From contig JALCBJ010000012.1 in the NCBI GenBank assembly GCA_028066595.1, positions 20,633 through 84,632 on the forward strand: a stretch of DNA of 64,000 nt. Reading direction: 5' to 3'. The first letter of the stretch is position 1. Each line of letters begins with the position of its first letter. Source of the DNA: Thermoanaerobaculia bacterium (GTDB taxonomy: Bacteria; Acidobacteriota; Thermoanaerobaculia; Multivoradales; J023). The notes beneath the pieces were generated by a model that saw nothing but the letters and a program-made list of their open reading frames with translations, was not told the origin of the DNA and ran no database searches. Positions 27,060-35,432 of the stretch are shown here, piece by piece. Both the position numbers and the translations under genes were made by a program.

Positions 27060-27260
27060 CAGATCTCACTGGACTGGCTGCCCATGTCGACGATCCTCGA
27101 TAGCGTGGCCGTTTAGGACAGCGAGGACGTCGCCGGCAACATTGTGGCCATTGGCATCCACAATCCGATCCACGTCCGGCCCGATGCCGAGGGGGCTACA
27201 TCATCGTCTCGGGCGAGCGACGCAGGCCCAACAGGAGAAGCTCCTCCCCATGCCCGGAAT
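27060..27260 (+). pseudogene. ParB-like nuclease-domain remnant
   Basis: One frame reads DSEDVAGNIVAIGIHNPIHV followed by RPDAEG, and after a one-base shift at the G-run near 27190 continues GYIIVSGERRRRAQQE in a neighbouring frame. This is the ParB N-terminal pattern (a 'Gi..Pi.VRp' strand followed by 'y.ii.GeRR.rA'). There is an in-frame TAG just before the match (about 27114) and no start or downstream helix-turn-helix can be found. It is a decayed fragment of a ParB-family gene of the type carried by plasmids and genomic islands. Confidence 0.6.
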
Positions 27261-27636
27261 GAGGACACTCCTGTCAGCCACGCGGAGGTCGCTAGGCCGA
27301 CAAGAGGCGGCAGTACGACGAGGACGCCCTCGTCGACTGTCTCCTCGCTTTCCTGACCCGACGCCGATCCCGTCTAGTCCACCCCCGTTCTCAGCGCTGG
27401 TCCCTCGCTCCCGGGCGGCGTCGTTTCCATCGACGTGACCTTCGACTTCGTTGCTCGCGCCTCGCAGGGCCGAGCTCTCTATGCGTGGCCTGCGGCCAGC
27501 CTTGTTGCGCCTCTGCTCGGCTCCGTTTCGCCTAGGCATGCGCCGAACGACGCCCACCGCGAGGGCAAGGAGCCCAAGATGCAGAGCGAGCTGGCTTCGC
27601 CGAGACCGATCCGGCGTTCGAGCCCGAGACGATCGT
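27261..27636. other. Decayed intergenic DNA between ParB-like and RadC-like remnants
   Basis: About 375 bp with no intact gene. Short open stretches exist on both strands but none has a recognisable motif, a ribosome-binding site or coding-like composition. It probably holds the lost parts of the two pseudogenes that flank it. Confidence 0.5.
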
Positions 27637-27948
27637 CGATACCATGTCGCCCTCGTCCGAGAACAGTCCACCCACGACGCCCCAGAAACCTGTGGCGATC
27701 CCCAGTCTGTCGCCCGCTTCGTCCGCCAGATCCTCTCCGCCTGGGACCGTGAGGTCATCGGAGCGACCTACTTCGACATCCGCAGCCGAGCCATCGGCCA
27801 CTAGCTGGCCAACATCGGGACCCTGACCCGCACCGCCATCGAGCCCCGCGACATCCCCACCAACGCCCTCCTGGCCAACGCCGTGAGCATCCTTCTCTCT
27901 ACAACCACCCTGGCGCGGTGAACCCTGCTCCCACGATGATGGTGGGCA
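27637..27948 (+). pseudogene. RadC-like JAB/MPN domain remnant
   Basis: The frame reads RYHVALVREQS, then FVRQILSAWDREVIGATYFD, then after an in-frame TAG continues LANIGTLTRTAIEPRDIPTN and ALLANAVSILL. A frameshift then leads into YNHPGAVNPAP. These are the landmarks of the RadC/JAB domain (D.E, 'GtL..s.v.pRe', 'al..nA..iil' and the metal-binding 'HNHPsG..PS'), with the first His of the metal motif replaced by Tyr. Stop, frameshift and missing motif show it is non-functional. RadC-like genes commonly travel on integrative elements and plasmids. Confidence 0.65.
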
Positions 27949-28058
27949 CCTGGCGACGGCGAGGAGCGTCCCTCTCGAAGATCCCTCCCTTGGCTCAGTT
28001 GATGCTGCGTTGAACGAAGTCCAAGGGATTCTCTCCTTGTGATTTCGAAGGTCGAAAG

Positions 28059-28958
28059 CTAGATCAGACCGACCTGCGACATGCTGAGATTCCAGACCTT
28101 TTCGACAAGCTCGTCGTCGAGAGCTTCGGGGTTGGGTTGCTTGACGTAGTCCTCGTAGATGAACTCGCCGGAGACGCCCTCGTACTGCGGCGCGATGGAC
28201 ATCGTAACGATGCGATCCGCGCCTACCTCACGCGGGTGCCCGAAGATCGTCGTGAGAATCCCGCCGATGATCTTCCTCCATCCTTTGATATCCCGCCCAT
28301 AGGCCACCTCGGTCTTGATCCATCCGGGGTTGAGAGCGTTCACCGTGACGCCCGTGCCTTCGAGCTCCCGGGCCATCTTCCGGGTGCACATGTTCAGGGC
28401 GAGCTTGGCCTGGGCGTAGGACCTCAAGGTCGCCCAGTTGCGCTCGAGCGATAGGTCGTCGAGGTGTATGTGCCCGTACTTCTCCGTGGCCGAGGATAGG
28501 TGGACGATCCGAGAGGGCGCAGACTCCTTCAGCCGATCGAGGAGCAGGTGCGTGAGCAGGAACCCGCCCAGGTGGTTGACCGCCCAGGCGACCTCCATCC
28601 CGTCCTCGGTCATCCTTCGTTCCGCAAAATTGGCTCCGGCGCAGTTCACGAGGACATGGATCTCCGGGCAGCGCTGTAGCACCTCGTCGGCGCAACGCCG
28701 GACGCTGGCCTGGCTGGCCAGATCGCAATGCACGTACTGCGCACGACCGGGTTCCGTCGCCTGGTTGATCGCGTCCACGACGGCCTTGGACTTGCTCTCG
28801 CTGCGCCCCAACACGACGAGTCCCGCGCCCATCTTGGCGAGCTTCTCTACCGCGACCCGCCCCATGCCATCGGTGCCGCCGGTGAAGACCACGGTCTTTC
28901 CGGTCAGGTCCTGATTCTCGAGCGGTACATCCTGCAGTCGAATGATGTTCTTCTTCAT
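28059..28958 (-). CDS. Short-chain dehydrogenase/reductase
   Basis: The start at 28958 has GGAGG before the ATG (the frame extends to 29003 without such a site). The Rossmann motif is TGGTDGMGR (about residues 26-34), then NCAGAN, the catalytic Ser in VHLSSAT and the YAQAK Tyr/Lys pair (about 178). PGWIKTEV follows. This is a classical SDR similar to retinol dehydrogenase-like or WWOX-like NAD(P)-dependent oxidoreductases. The substrate is unknown. A palindrome over the -10 box of its promoter matches one over the tetR promoter, so the upstream TetR protein probably represses it. Confidence 0.88.
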   Translation of the reverse strand: MKKNIIRLQDVPLENQDLTGKTVVFTGGTDGMGRVAVEKLAKMGAGLVVLGRSESKSKAVVDAINQATEPGRAQYVHCDLASQASVRRCADEVLQRCPEIHVLVNCAGANFAERRMTEDGMEVAWAVNHLGGFLLTHLLLDRLKESAPSRIVHLSSATEKYGHIHLDDLSLERNWATLRSYAQAKLALNMCTRKMARELEGTGVTVNALNPGWIKTEVAYGRDIKGWRKIIGGILTTIFGHPREVGADRIVTMSIAPQYEGVSGEFIYEDYVKQPNPEALDDELVEKVWNLSMSQVGLI

Positions 28959-29035
28959 GACTGCCTCCTTTTCGCCTGAAAGTCTTGATATCGCGCTGCC
29001 CATGCCTCAACGACCTGGGGTGTCGGCAATCTAAT

Positions 29036-29051
29036 TACACTGTACAGTGTA
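29036..29051. promoter_or_regulatory. TetR operator 1, overlapping SDR promoter
   Basis: TACACTGTACAGTGTA is a perfect 16-bp palindrome. It overlaps the -10 hexamer of the SDR promoter and shares 14 of 16 bases with the site upstream of tetR. Confidence 0.75.
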
Positions 29052-29073
29052 GTGCATTGAATCTCAGTGTCAA
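29046..29073 (-). promoter_or_regulatory. Promoter of SDR gene
   Basis: On the minus strand TTGACA (29073-29068) and TACACT (29051-29046) are 16 bp apart. The -10 hexamer is the left end of operator 1, so bound repressor would block RNA polymerase. Confidence 0.6.
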
Positions 29074-29152
29074 CCATAAACTGCACGGGTCGGTGCATTT
29101 TATGGGCGACTCGGATCCCGCCGAGGGGCACCGATTGGGACAGGAGGAGCGA

Positions 29153-29755
29153 TCAGGCGCGGTGGCGGCTGAGAAAGGTCTCGATCAGCTCCTTCCGCAG
29201 CGCCTTGACCTGGCGCGGAGGCATGGGACCTGCGATGAGCTGTGGCCACGACAGCGCTCCCCCCACCATGGACCAGAACAGCGTCGCGGACAGCTTGACG
29301 TTGGAGGTCTGCAGCCGACCGTCTGCCTTCGCCGCTTTCAGCCAGGTCACCAGGGAGTTGTCGCCCGCTTCGTATCGCGCGAATGACTCACGGGCGAGCT
29401 CGGTGTCGCGGATGATCATTCCCAGCGCCATCCGCGACAGCCCGTACCAGGATGGGTTCTCGATGACCGCGAGCTTGGCGTCGACGAAGTCCGAAAGCTG
29501 ATCGGCGAGGCTACGGTCCGGATCGTAGGGGATGGCCTTCAGGGCTTGGGAATCCTGCAGGAACCGGTCGAGCACCGCCTGGTACAGCTGCTCCTTGCTG
29601 GGAAAGTGGTTGTACACGGTGCGCTTGGAGGCCACGGCGATCTCCGCGATCCGGTCCATGCTCGTGTTGTCGTACCCCTCCTGCACGAAGGCCTGCACGG
29701 CCGCGTCCAGGATGGATTCCCGTTTCTTGCTCGTATCTCGTTTCTTGCGCGCCAT
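29153..29755 (-). CDS. TetR-family transcriptional repressor
   Basis: A 200-residue TetR protein. The N-terminal DNA-binding domain is clear: RESILDAAVQAFVQEGYDNT, then TSMDRIAEIAVASKRTVYNH and FPSKEQLYQAVL. The C-terminal ligand-binding part resembles the AcrR/TetR C-terminal class. GGAG is 8-9 bases before the ATG. Two near-identical palindromes, one over its own promoter and one over the downstream SDR promoter, imply autorepression and control of the SDR gene. The inducer is unknown, but a lipophilic substrate of the SDR would fit. It lies between the NmrA-like gene and the SDR gene, all on the minus strand. Confidence 0.92.
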   Translation of the reverse strand: MARKKRDTSKKRESILDAAVQAFVQEGYDNTSMDRIAEIAVASKRTVYNHFPSKEQLYQAVLDRFLQDSQALKAIPYDPDRSLADQLSDFVDAKLAVIENPSWYGLSRMALGMIIRDTELARESFARYEAGDNSLVTWLKAAKADGRLQTSNVKLSATLFWSMVGGALSWPQLIAGPMPPRQVKALRKELIETFLSRHRA

Positions 29756-29770
29756 CTAGATATCTCCAGC

Positions 29771-29790
29771 ACACTACACTGTGTAGTGTA
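29771..29790. promoter_or_regulatory. TetR operator 2, overlapping tetR promoter
   Basis: ACACTACAC and GTGTAGTGT flank a single T (29771-29789). The inner 16-mer TACACTGTGTAGTGTA (29775-29790) matches operator 1 except for two central bases. Confidence 0.72.
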
Positions 29791-29814
29791 GAAACACGCT
29801 CGGACACCGTGCAA
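29785..29814 (-). promoter_or_regulatory. Promoter of tetR gene
   Basis: On the minus strand TTGCAC (29814-29809) and TACACT (29790-29785) are 18 bp apart. The -10 is embedded in operator 2, the same arrangement as at the SDR promoter. Confidence 0.5.
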
Positions 29815-29960
29815 GTGTCCGATACTGGGGCTCCCGTTTCTCGGTGTTTCTATAGTGGACCCCCCAACGAGGTCCCCTTCTCGCCCAAGGCTTGCCCTAC
29901 AGGTGAATCACCAGGACTCATGTGGAAAAGGACAATCTCATATGGAGCTCTGGCTCACCG
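29815..29960. other. Spacer between tetR promoter and NmrA-like gene
   Basis: About 150 bp without a gene; the short open frames over it have no motif or ribosome-binding site. The NmrA-like gene ends at 29961. Confidence 0.4.
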
Positions 29961-30614
29961 TCAGAGCCGCGCTGCAATGGAGTTGATCTCGCCCGAGTCG
30001 AGGGTCTCACCATCCATCCCTTCGCGCGCTGCGACGATCATCGCGCGACCGATCTCAGCGTTCGAAGTCGCTCCGCCGAAGAGTCGAATCAAGGGCGTTA
30101 GCGGGGTGAACAAGGCATAGGCAAACTTGTAGAGCGCCCCACGGAGTTGCGCCCCGTGAAGCCCGCGGATGAACGCGGGCCGAAACACGACGACGCTAGC
30201 CAACCCCAACGCTCCCAACTCGTCCTCGGTGCGTTTCTTCACTTGCGCCCACATCGCCTTGCCGTCCGCGCCCGAGCCCGAGAGAAAGCAGAACTGCGCG
30301 TTGGGGTTCTGCTCGAGCAGCGTGCGCGCCGCGTGCATCGCCAAGGTGTAGGTGATGTGAGTGTAGGTTGCCTCGTCGAGGCCGCCCGACGAGATACCGA
30401 GGCACCAGAAGCACACGTCGACCTTTGCCAGTTGGTCGGCGATGCCCGACAGGTCGGCCATGTCGCCGACGACCAGCTCGGTCAGCTTGGAGTGCTCGAC
30501 GCCGGTGGGGCGCCTCCCCAGTACGGTCACAGCCGTCACGTCGGGGGCGCTCAGGGCCTCCGCCAACACGCCGATACCCACGAAGCCGGTCGCGCCGCTG
30601 ATCAGTACGTGCAT
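29961..30614 (-). CDS. NAD(P)-binding NmrA/epimerase-like protein
   Basis: The start ATG 30614 has AGGAGAT at proper spacing; the frame extends to 30668 without support. The product is MHVLISGATGFVGIGVLAEA, giving the dinucleotide-binding GATGFVG motif at residues 7-13, then VTVLGRRPTG and VDVCFWCLGIS. The later part (FCFLSGSGADGK, VVFRPAFIRG) resembles the atypical SDRs of the NmrA/YbjT/HTATIP2 type, which often lack the full catalytic Tyr-Lys motif. Length 217 residues fits that class. A redox or regulatory role is possible. It lies upstream of tetR on the same strand, but no copy of the TetR operator was found at its start. Confidence 0.8.
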   Translation of the reverse strand: MHVLISGATGFVGIGVLAEALSAPDVTAVTVLGRRPTGVEHSKLTELVVGDMADLSGIADQLAKVDVCFWCLGISSGGLDEATYTHITYTLAMHAARTLLEQNPNAQFCFLSGSGADGKAMWAQVKKRTEDELGALGLASVVVFRPAFIRGLHGAQLRGALYKFAYALFTPLTPLIRLFGGATSNAEIGRAMIVAAREGMDGETLDSGEINSIAARL

Positions 30615-30704
30615 GAATCCAATCTCCTTACCTGGGTGTCGGGGTACGGTCAGGTCCATCTTCGCCAATGCAAGGGCGACGTCGGCGTCGACCTCGTACC
30701 GTAC

Positions 30705-30800
30705 CTAGAAGTTGGTTCCCGAGAGCTGATCCGAGAGATCCCAGAGGCGGGCAGCTTCCTCCGCGTCAAACGCGTAGGGGCGTATCCGCCTTGCATGACG
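30705..30800 (-). pseudogene. C-terminal fragment of an SDR gene
   Basis: A short minus-strand frame ends RRIRPYAFDAEEAARLWDLS, then DQLSGTNF and a TAG. This resembles the extreme C-terminus of retinol-dehydrogenase-like SDR proteins ('A.d.e.a..LW.lSe.l.G'). No upstream part of the gene is present, because the frame runs into the aspartyl protease gene. It looks like the end of an SDR gene left by a rearrangement. Confidence 0.45.
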
Positions 30801-30856
30801 TTGTCGCTCTCTGCTGGTTTCGAAACCTGCCAGAGCCCGTTTCTGTTGAACAGAGC

Positions 30857-32047
30857 CTATTCCTGTAGAAGATGGAAATCTCGAACCAGATGGACCGAGC
30901 CGCCTTCCCATTCCAACTCGATGTCCTGGCCTGACATGGCTTCGACGGCTCTCTGAATTCCCTCACTGGAGAGCTCGGTGGCGGTTCCGTTGATCGAGGT
31001 CAGATGAATCCCCGGTTCGAGCCCCGCCTTGTGTGCGGGCGAATCGTCCCAGACCAGTGCGACCGAGATCTTCCCGTCGAAGGCCAGCGTGAACCCGAAG
31101 GATGGCCGGACAAACGGACCGTCGGAGTACTTCGCGAAGTAGGCAGCTCCGGATCTCGCATCGAACGTGACGATGAAGTGCTCGAGCATTGCCGCACCGA
31201 TGAGACTCGGTGACGAATCTCGCCGGATCGCACCGACGCGGCCGAGCTTCAAGTTGTCTATCGACAGCGTTTTCAGTTCGGCTTGCAGTTGATCGCTGTC
31301 GGGTGCTTGACCGCCGAGGGAGCCGCCCGCGGATCCGAAGCCAGCCCGGGATGTTCCGATGCCGCCACCCTGTTCGGCCCCCGCGAAATCGGCTTTCGAG
31401 ATCGCAAAGTAACCTGGAGAACCCGTATCGAACATGGCTTTGCTTCGGGCCCGCTTCGCGAACTGGACGTCGAGGATCGGCGCGTGAGGATAGCCGAAGC
31501 CATGGAGTGGAACCTTGGTGGCGTTGCCGACGGAAGGTAACTTCTGGGCGTCCGTATCGAAACGCAGAACGGAATTCTGTAGGTCGATCTGCCACGCGCC
31601 CAACGGAAGGAGCTCCGAACCGAAAAGGCCGTCTCCGAGAAAGAACTTCGTGGTTTCCGAAGTCGAGAAATCCGCAGAGAACATCGGCACCTTGTGAAAC
31701 GTGACCCCGCCCAACTTTAGTGTCGCCTGCACGATGTCGCTTTCGATGACGACTCCGTGGGAGTCTCTGCCTTGGCTCTTGCCTACGACCTCCAGGCCCA
31801 GTTCCTTCGCGAGTGCCGTGTCGATCATCGACGGAGACCCCGTGTCGACGACGAAGCGCCTCGTCTGCCCGCCGATCTCGACTTCGACGTGGAGCTTGGT
31901 GGCCATGGTCCGCAGTGGAACCTCGGTCGAGGTGGAGCCCTCTCCGAGGTAGGGTCCCTCGATGATCCACTCGGGAGGCTGATCCTGCGCAGCTGCTGCA
32001 GCACAGAAAACCAAAAGCCCGAGTAGACATCCAATGCGATTCTTCAT
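30857..32047 (-). CDS. Exported retropepsin-like aspartyl protease with PDZ domain
   Basis: Signal peptide MKNRIGCLLGLLVFCAAAAA. Two Asp-Thr-Gly motifs, RRFVVDTGSPSM (about residue 67) and KAMFDTGSPGYF (about 205), show a two-lobed pepsin-like arrangement built of retropepsin-type repeats. A C-terminal PDZ domain follows (about 310-385: PSFGFTLAFDGK, AHKAGLEPGIHLTSINGTAT). Such proteins are periplasmic peptidases of unknown role in Acidobacteria and Bacteroidetes. The start has only a weak ribosome-binding site. The gene follows the winged-helix/propeller gene on the same strand after 79 bp and may be cotranscribed. Confidence 0.85.
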   Translation of the reverse strand: MKNRIGCLLGLLVFCAAAAAQDQPPEWIIEGPYLGEGSTSTEVPLRTMATKLHVEVEIGGQTRRFVVDTGSPSMIDTALAKELGLEVVGKSQGRDSHGVVIESDIVQATLKLGGVTFHKVPMFSADFSTSETTKFFLGDGLFGSELLPLGAWQIDLQNSVLRFDTDAQKLPSVGNATKVPLHGFGYPHAPILDVQFAKRARSKAMFDTGSPGYFAISKADFAGAEQGGGIGTSRAGFGSAGGSLGGQAPDSDQLQAELKTLSIDNLKLGRVGAIRRDSSPSLIGAAMLEHFIVTFDARSGAAYFAKYSDGPFVRPSFGFTLAFDGKISVALVWDDSPAHKAGLEPGIHLTSINGTATELSSEGIQRAVEAMSGQDIELEWEGGSVHLVRDFHLLQE

Positions 32048-32126
32048 CGACGTGTATCTCTGTGAAACGTCGTGTCGAGCACGAACATTGTGGCTATCTC
32101 ACTTTGGGGGATCGTCGAGGCGTTGC

Positions 32127-34373
32127 CTACGATGTCCGCCACCGGCGGGAGCGAGGTCGCGGACAGTGCCGACGAGCGTGAAGAGCCGAGAAGCGTGGTC
32201 GAGCTACGGTACAGCAGGGTCCGCCCGCCCACGCCGAGCGTTCCAGGAGGACGACGTCGCTCTCGCTTCGTTCGACCTGAACGAAGACGAGAGTCGTGCC
32301 GTCGGGTGAGGCAGCCAGTGTATTCGGTGTATACGGAACAGGTTTTTCCGGTCGGTAGCGGGTGGTGATGCTCTCGGCCTCGAAATCGTAGAACGCAAGG
32401 CCGGCATCGGCTCCCCGTCTCACGAACCAGATGCCGTTCTGGGTCACCGTCCAATGGCCGAATTCAGAAAGAACCATCTCGTCGAGCAGGATGGTGTCGG
32501 GGCCACCGGTGAGCGGAACTTGCCAGATCCCCGGTTCGTCGTGTTTGAAGAAGATCAAGCGCTGTCCGGAGGGATCTTCCATTCCTCGAAATCCACCGTC
32601 ACGGGTGATCTGCTGGACCCTCTCACCGTCGATCTGCATTCTCCAGATCTGCCAATCCCCCGAACGGTCGGAGGCGAAGTAGATCCACTGTCCGTCGTTG
32701 GAAAAGGATGCGTTCAGCTCGTTCGCTCGGCCGTCGGTCAACCGTTCGGGGCGCCTTTCCTCGCCTGCGACGGTGTAGAGATCGGCACCGGTTTCACCGT
32801 GGGCATGGAAAGCCAGGGAGCGGCCGTCCGGGGACCAGGACGGCATGGCGACGATCTTCCCTCGGAAGTCGGTGTGCTGTCGGACGCCGGTTCCGTCTCG
32901 GTGGCTCGTGTAGATCTCGAAGAAACCAGAGCGGTTCGACACGAAGGCCAGCCTCTCTCCGTCCGGAGAAACGTGCGGCTGCAGCTCCTGCCTCGTAGAA
33001 CCGGCGGCGAGTCTCGGTAGGGGCGGACCGTCGCTCCCGCCATCTTCTAGATCGACCGTGTAGATGTTGGTGTCGTCGTCGTAGCGGCTGAAGACGAGGC
33101 GGTCGTCGGCCCGCGACAGGCTGGGCCAGTAGACGAGATGGTCAGACCGGCGGACGGGTGTAGGTCGGCCACCGATCGCGGGCAGGCTCCAGAGGGCCGG
33201 GATTCCGCCATAGCTCGCGGAATAGACCAGACGGTTGCCGTCCGACGTCCAGTCCAGGCCCATGACGATTCTGTTCTCCGAGGAGAGCCGTCGCGGCTCA
33301 CCTCCGCCTACGGAAATCACGTACACATCGCCGCGGCCATCGGGGAAGGCCCGGGTGAATGCGACCTGAGCGCCGTCGGGCGAAAACATCGGATACTGGT
33401 CGCCCCGTGCTCCGCTTGGCGGATTCGTCAGGAACTGCCGGTCACCGCTGGCGATCTCCGTCAGGATCACCCGCCGTGGCGAGTCGGGCGACGTCGATTC
33501 CGACGAGGCCAGCCACTCCCCGTCGGGGCTCCAGGCCAGCCGGCCCATGATGCGTTGCCAGCACGGGGAGATGAGATCCGGCGTTCCCCCGGTCGCGGGC
33601 GCAACGTAGAGCCCGCAGCCTTCATCCGACCTGCGGTACCAGGCGAGCCGTTCGCCGCCCGGGGACCAGGTCGGCCCGCCATCCGCGCCGTGCTCGTGGG
33701 TCAGTCGAACGACTTCTTCGGAACCGATGTCTTTGACGAAAATGTCCCAGCTGGCCGAGGAGTGGAGGTCTCCGTCGGTGTCGACAGGGTGAACGAACGC
33801 CACGCGAGTGCCGTCGGGTGAGATGGCGGGGTACATCTCCCGCCCGGGGAGAGTGGTCACAGGGACCGAGAGGGGTGTCGTCCCGGCGGCGCGCAGCGTT
33901 GGGACGCGGTCGCTTCTACCGTCTGCCATGACCAAGACGACGGCGGCCCCCAGGATGCCGGTGGCAGCCAAGGCTCTTCGCCGAAGCAGGCGGCGTCGGT
34001 CGACTGCCTGCGCTACCGCTCGGGTGGCAGGCGACGTGTCGGTGTCGACCGGGCGCACCTCGGCGACCATGCGATATCCCGACTTGCTGACGGTCTGGAT
34101 GTAGGTCGGGCGACGCCAGTCGTCTTCGAGTACCTTCCTCAAGGAGGCGACAGCTCTCGCAACGACGTTCTCGGTGACGGTGACGTCGGCCCAGATCGTT
34201 TGCAGGAGCTCGTCGCGGCTGACCACCTGTCCCTGTCGGGTCGACAGCATCTCGAGCACTGCCATGACCTTGGGCTCGAGCCGGTGGGTCAGGCCGTCTC
34301 GGCTGATCTGGTGGAGGCGTGGCTCGACAGTCCAGGGCCCGATCGTGAAGACCTGCCAGCGTGATCTGTCCAT
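32127..34373 (-). CDS. Membrane-anchored winged-helix regulator with TolB-like propeller
   Basis: Residues 1-105 form an OmpR/CadC-type winged helix (RDELLQTIWADVTVTENVVA, YIQTVSKSGYRMVAEV). A basic stretch and a membrane segment (about 133-150, LAATGILGAAVVLVMA) follow, then from about 170 a long beta-propeller of PD40/TolB repeats in the periplasm (SPDGTRVAFV, WSPDGEWLASSES, FSPDGAQVAFTR, SPDGRSLAFHAHGE). This resembles CadC-like one-component sensors that bind DNA directly from the membrane. After the last repeat (SPDGTTLVFVQVERSESDVV), about 35 Arg/Cys-rich residues are unlike the propeller, so the end may be disturbed. Target genes are not known; the aspartyl protease is next door. Confidence 0.82.
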   Translation of the reverse strand: MDRSRWQVFTIGPWTVEPRLHQISRDGLTHRLEPKVMAVLEMLSTRQGQVVSRDELLQTIWADVTVTENVVARAVASLRKVLEDDWRRPTYIQTVSKSGYRMVAEVRPVDTDTSPATRAVAQAVDRRRLLRRRALAATGILGAAVVLVMADGRSDRVPTLRAAGTTPLSVPVTTLPGREMYPAISPDGTRVAFVHPVDTDGDLHSSASWDIFVKDIGSEEVVRLTHEHGADGGPTWSPGGERLAWYRRSDEGCGLYVAPATGGTPDLISPCWQRIMGRLAWSPDGEWLASSESTSPDSPRRVILTEIASGDRQFLTNPPSGARGDQYPMFSPDGAQVAFTRAFPDGRGDVYVISVGGGEPRRLSSENRIVMGLDWTSDGNRLVYSASYGGIPALWSLPAIGGRPTPVRRSDHLVYWPSLSRADDRLVFSRYDDDTNIYTVDLEDGGSDGPPLPRLAAGSTRQELQPHVSPDGERLAFVSNRSGFFEIYTSHRDGTGVRQHTDFRGKIVAMPSWSPDGRSLAFHAHGETGADLYTVAGEERRPERLTDGRANELNASFSNDGQWIYFASDRSGDWQIWRMQIDGERVQQITRDGGFRGMEDPSGQRLIFFKHDEPGIWQVPLTGGPDTILLDEMVLSEFGHWTVTQNGIWFVRRGADAGLAFYDFEAESITTRYRPEKPVPYTPNTLAASPDGTTLVFVQVERSESDVVLLERSAWAGGPCCTVARPRFSALHARRHCPRPRSRRWRTS

Positions 34374-34586
34374 GGTGCAGATTCTCCCTCGGGTTTCCTA
34401 CGACGTGCGACGCCGGAGAGTTAACTCGGGACCGGTCTTGCTCGATGGATGAGACCGTGCAATTTCATCAACATAGGTTCAAGCATTTCATCTCTGTCCT
34501 CGCCTACCGTCGCGGTAGGTCGCACGCGCCTGGCCGCGCTGGCTCTGGCTGAAACCACAGATCTATCGACAGGATGGAGAATCGCG

Positions 34587-35432
34587 ATGAAGAGAACGAT
34601 CGGACGCACGACGAGCAAGACGATCCGCACGGTGACGATGCTCGTGGCGATTGCACTGACATTCCAGACTACCGCTTCGTGCCAGCAGGACATCCCCGAA
34701 TCGGCGAAGAAGATCATGGCCATCTTCCAGGAAGCGGAAAGCTGGCCAGCGTATGGCCCGGGCGAGATCGGCAACCGTCCCGGCAAGTTCAAGCCCGTCC
34801 GCTCGGTCTTCGCTCGGGAGACCAACTTGTCCTCTGGGCAACCCACGAGCGTCCGCGCGGTCTGGGAGGTCGACCAGATAGCTTGGGAAGGCCGTCCCGT
34901 GACGATGATCAGCTGGTTCAGTGGCGGACAGGTGGCACCGCGTTCCAGCGTCGGATACGTGAGTCCGGAAACGGGAGCGCTCTTGTATCGGGAGATCTCG
35001 TCGACGACGAAGATCACGATGACCCTCGTCGAGCCGAAACGATTCATCGATCAGGCGATCGATCGCGAGGGCAAGGTCGAATCCGAGACCGTCGACCATC
35101 AGGAACCGGCGTTCGATCGTTGGGCGCTCGGTCAGATGATGGCCGGGATGGAACTGAAGGAAGGTCTGAAATTCAAGATGAAGGGGCTCTATCCCGGAGT
35201 GAAGGAAGCGCTCGAGTATCTCGTCTATGTGGGTACGCGCACCACGATCCAGGACACGCAAGGCAACGACCTGGAAGTGTGGCCCGTACTGCATCCGTTG
35301 GGAGGATCGAACATCGGGACGTACTACGTGGACTCTCGCGAACCCTACATGTTCGGCTTCGAAATGCGCGACATCGTGACCGACCAGGTCGGCATGCGCA
35401 TCACGCTGAGTCACTACCAGTTGTTGGACTGA
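34587..35432 (+). CDS. Exported protein of unknown function
   Basis: ATG 34587 with GGAGAA ten bases upstream; the longer frame from 34449 has no signal. A signal peptide (MLVAIALTFQTTASC, preceded by a basic N-terminus) suggests export; the Cys is not in a clear lipobox. The mature part of about 250 residues has strands such as PVTMISWFSGGQVAP, MTLVEPKRFIDQ and LEYLVYVGTRTTIQD, reminiscent of DUF3108-like beta-rich proteins, but I cannot confirm that. It is followed by an exported hydrolase gene after about 115 bp. A 14-bp palindrome CTTCGCCGGCGAAG just after the stop has no T-run. Confidence 0.6.
   Translation: MKRTIGRTTSKTIRTVTMLVAIALTFQTTASCQQDIPESAKKIMAIFQEAESWPAYGPGEIGNRPGKFKPVRSVFARETNLSSGQPTSVRAVWEVDQIAWEGRPVTMISWFSGGQVAPRSSVGYVSPETGALLYREISSTTKITMTLVEPKRFIDQAIDREGKVESETVDHQEPAFDRWALGQMMAGMELKEGLKFKMKGLYPGVKEALEYLVYVGTRTTIQDTQGNDLEVWPVLHPLGGSNIGTYYVDSREPYMFGFEMRDIVTDQVGMRITLSHYQLLD

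Noticed and set aside
29036..29051. Palindrome as insertion-sequence inverted repeat
   Set aside because: The second copy at 29775-29790 lies 740 bp away and flanks tetR, not a transposase; promoter overlap in both cases fits an operator better.
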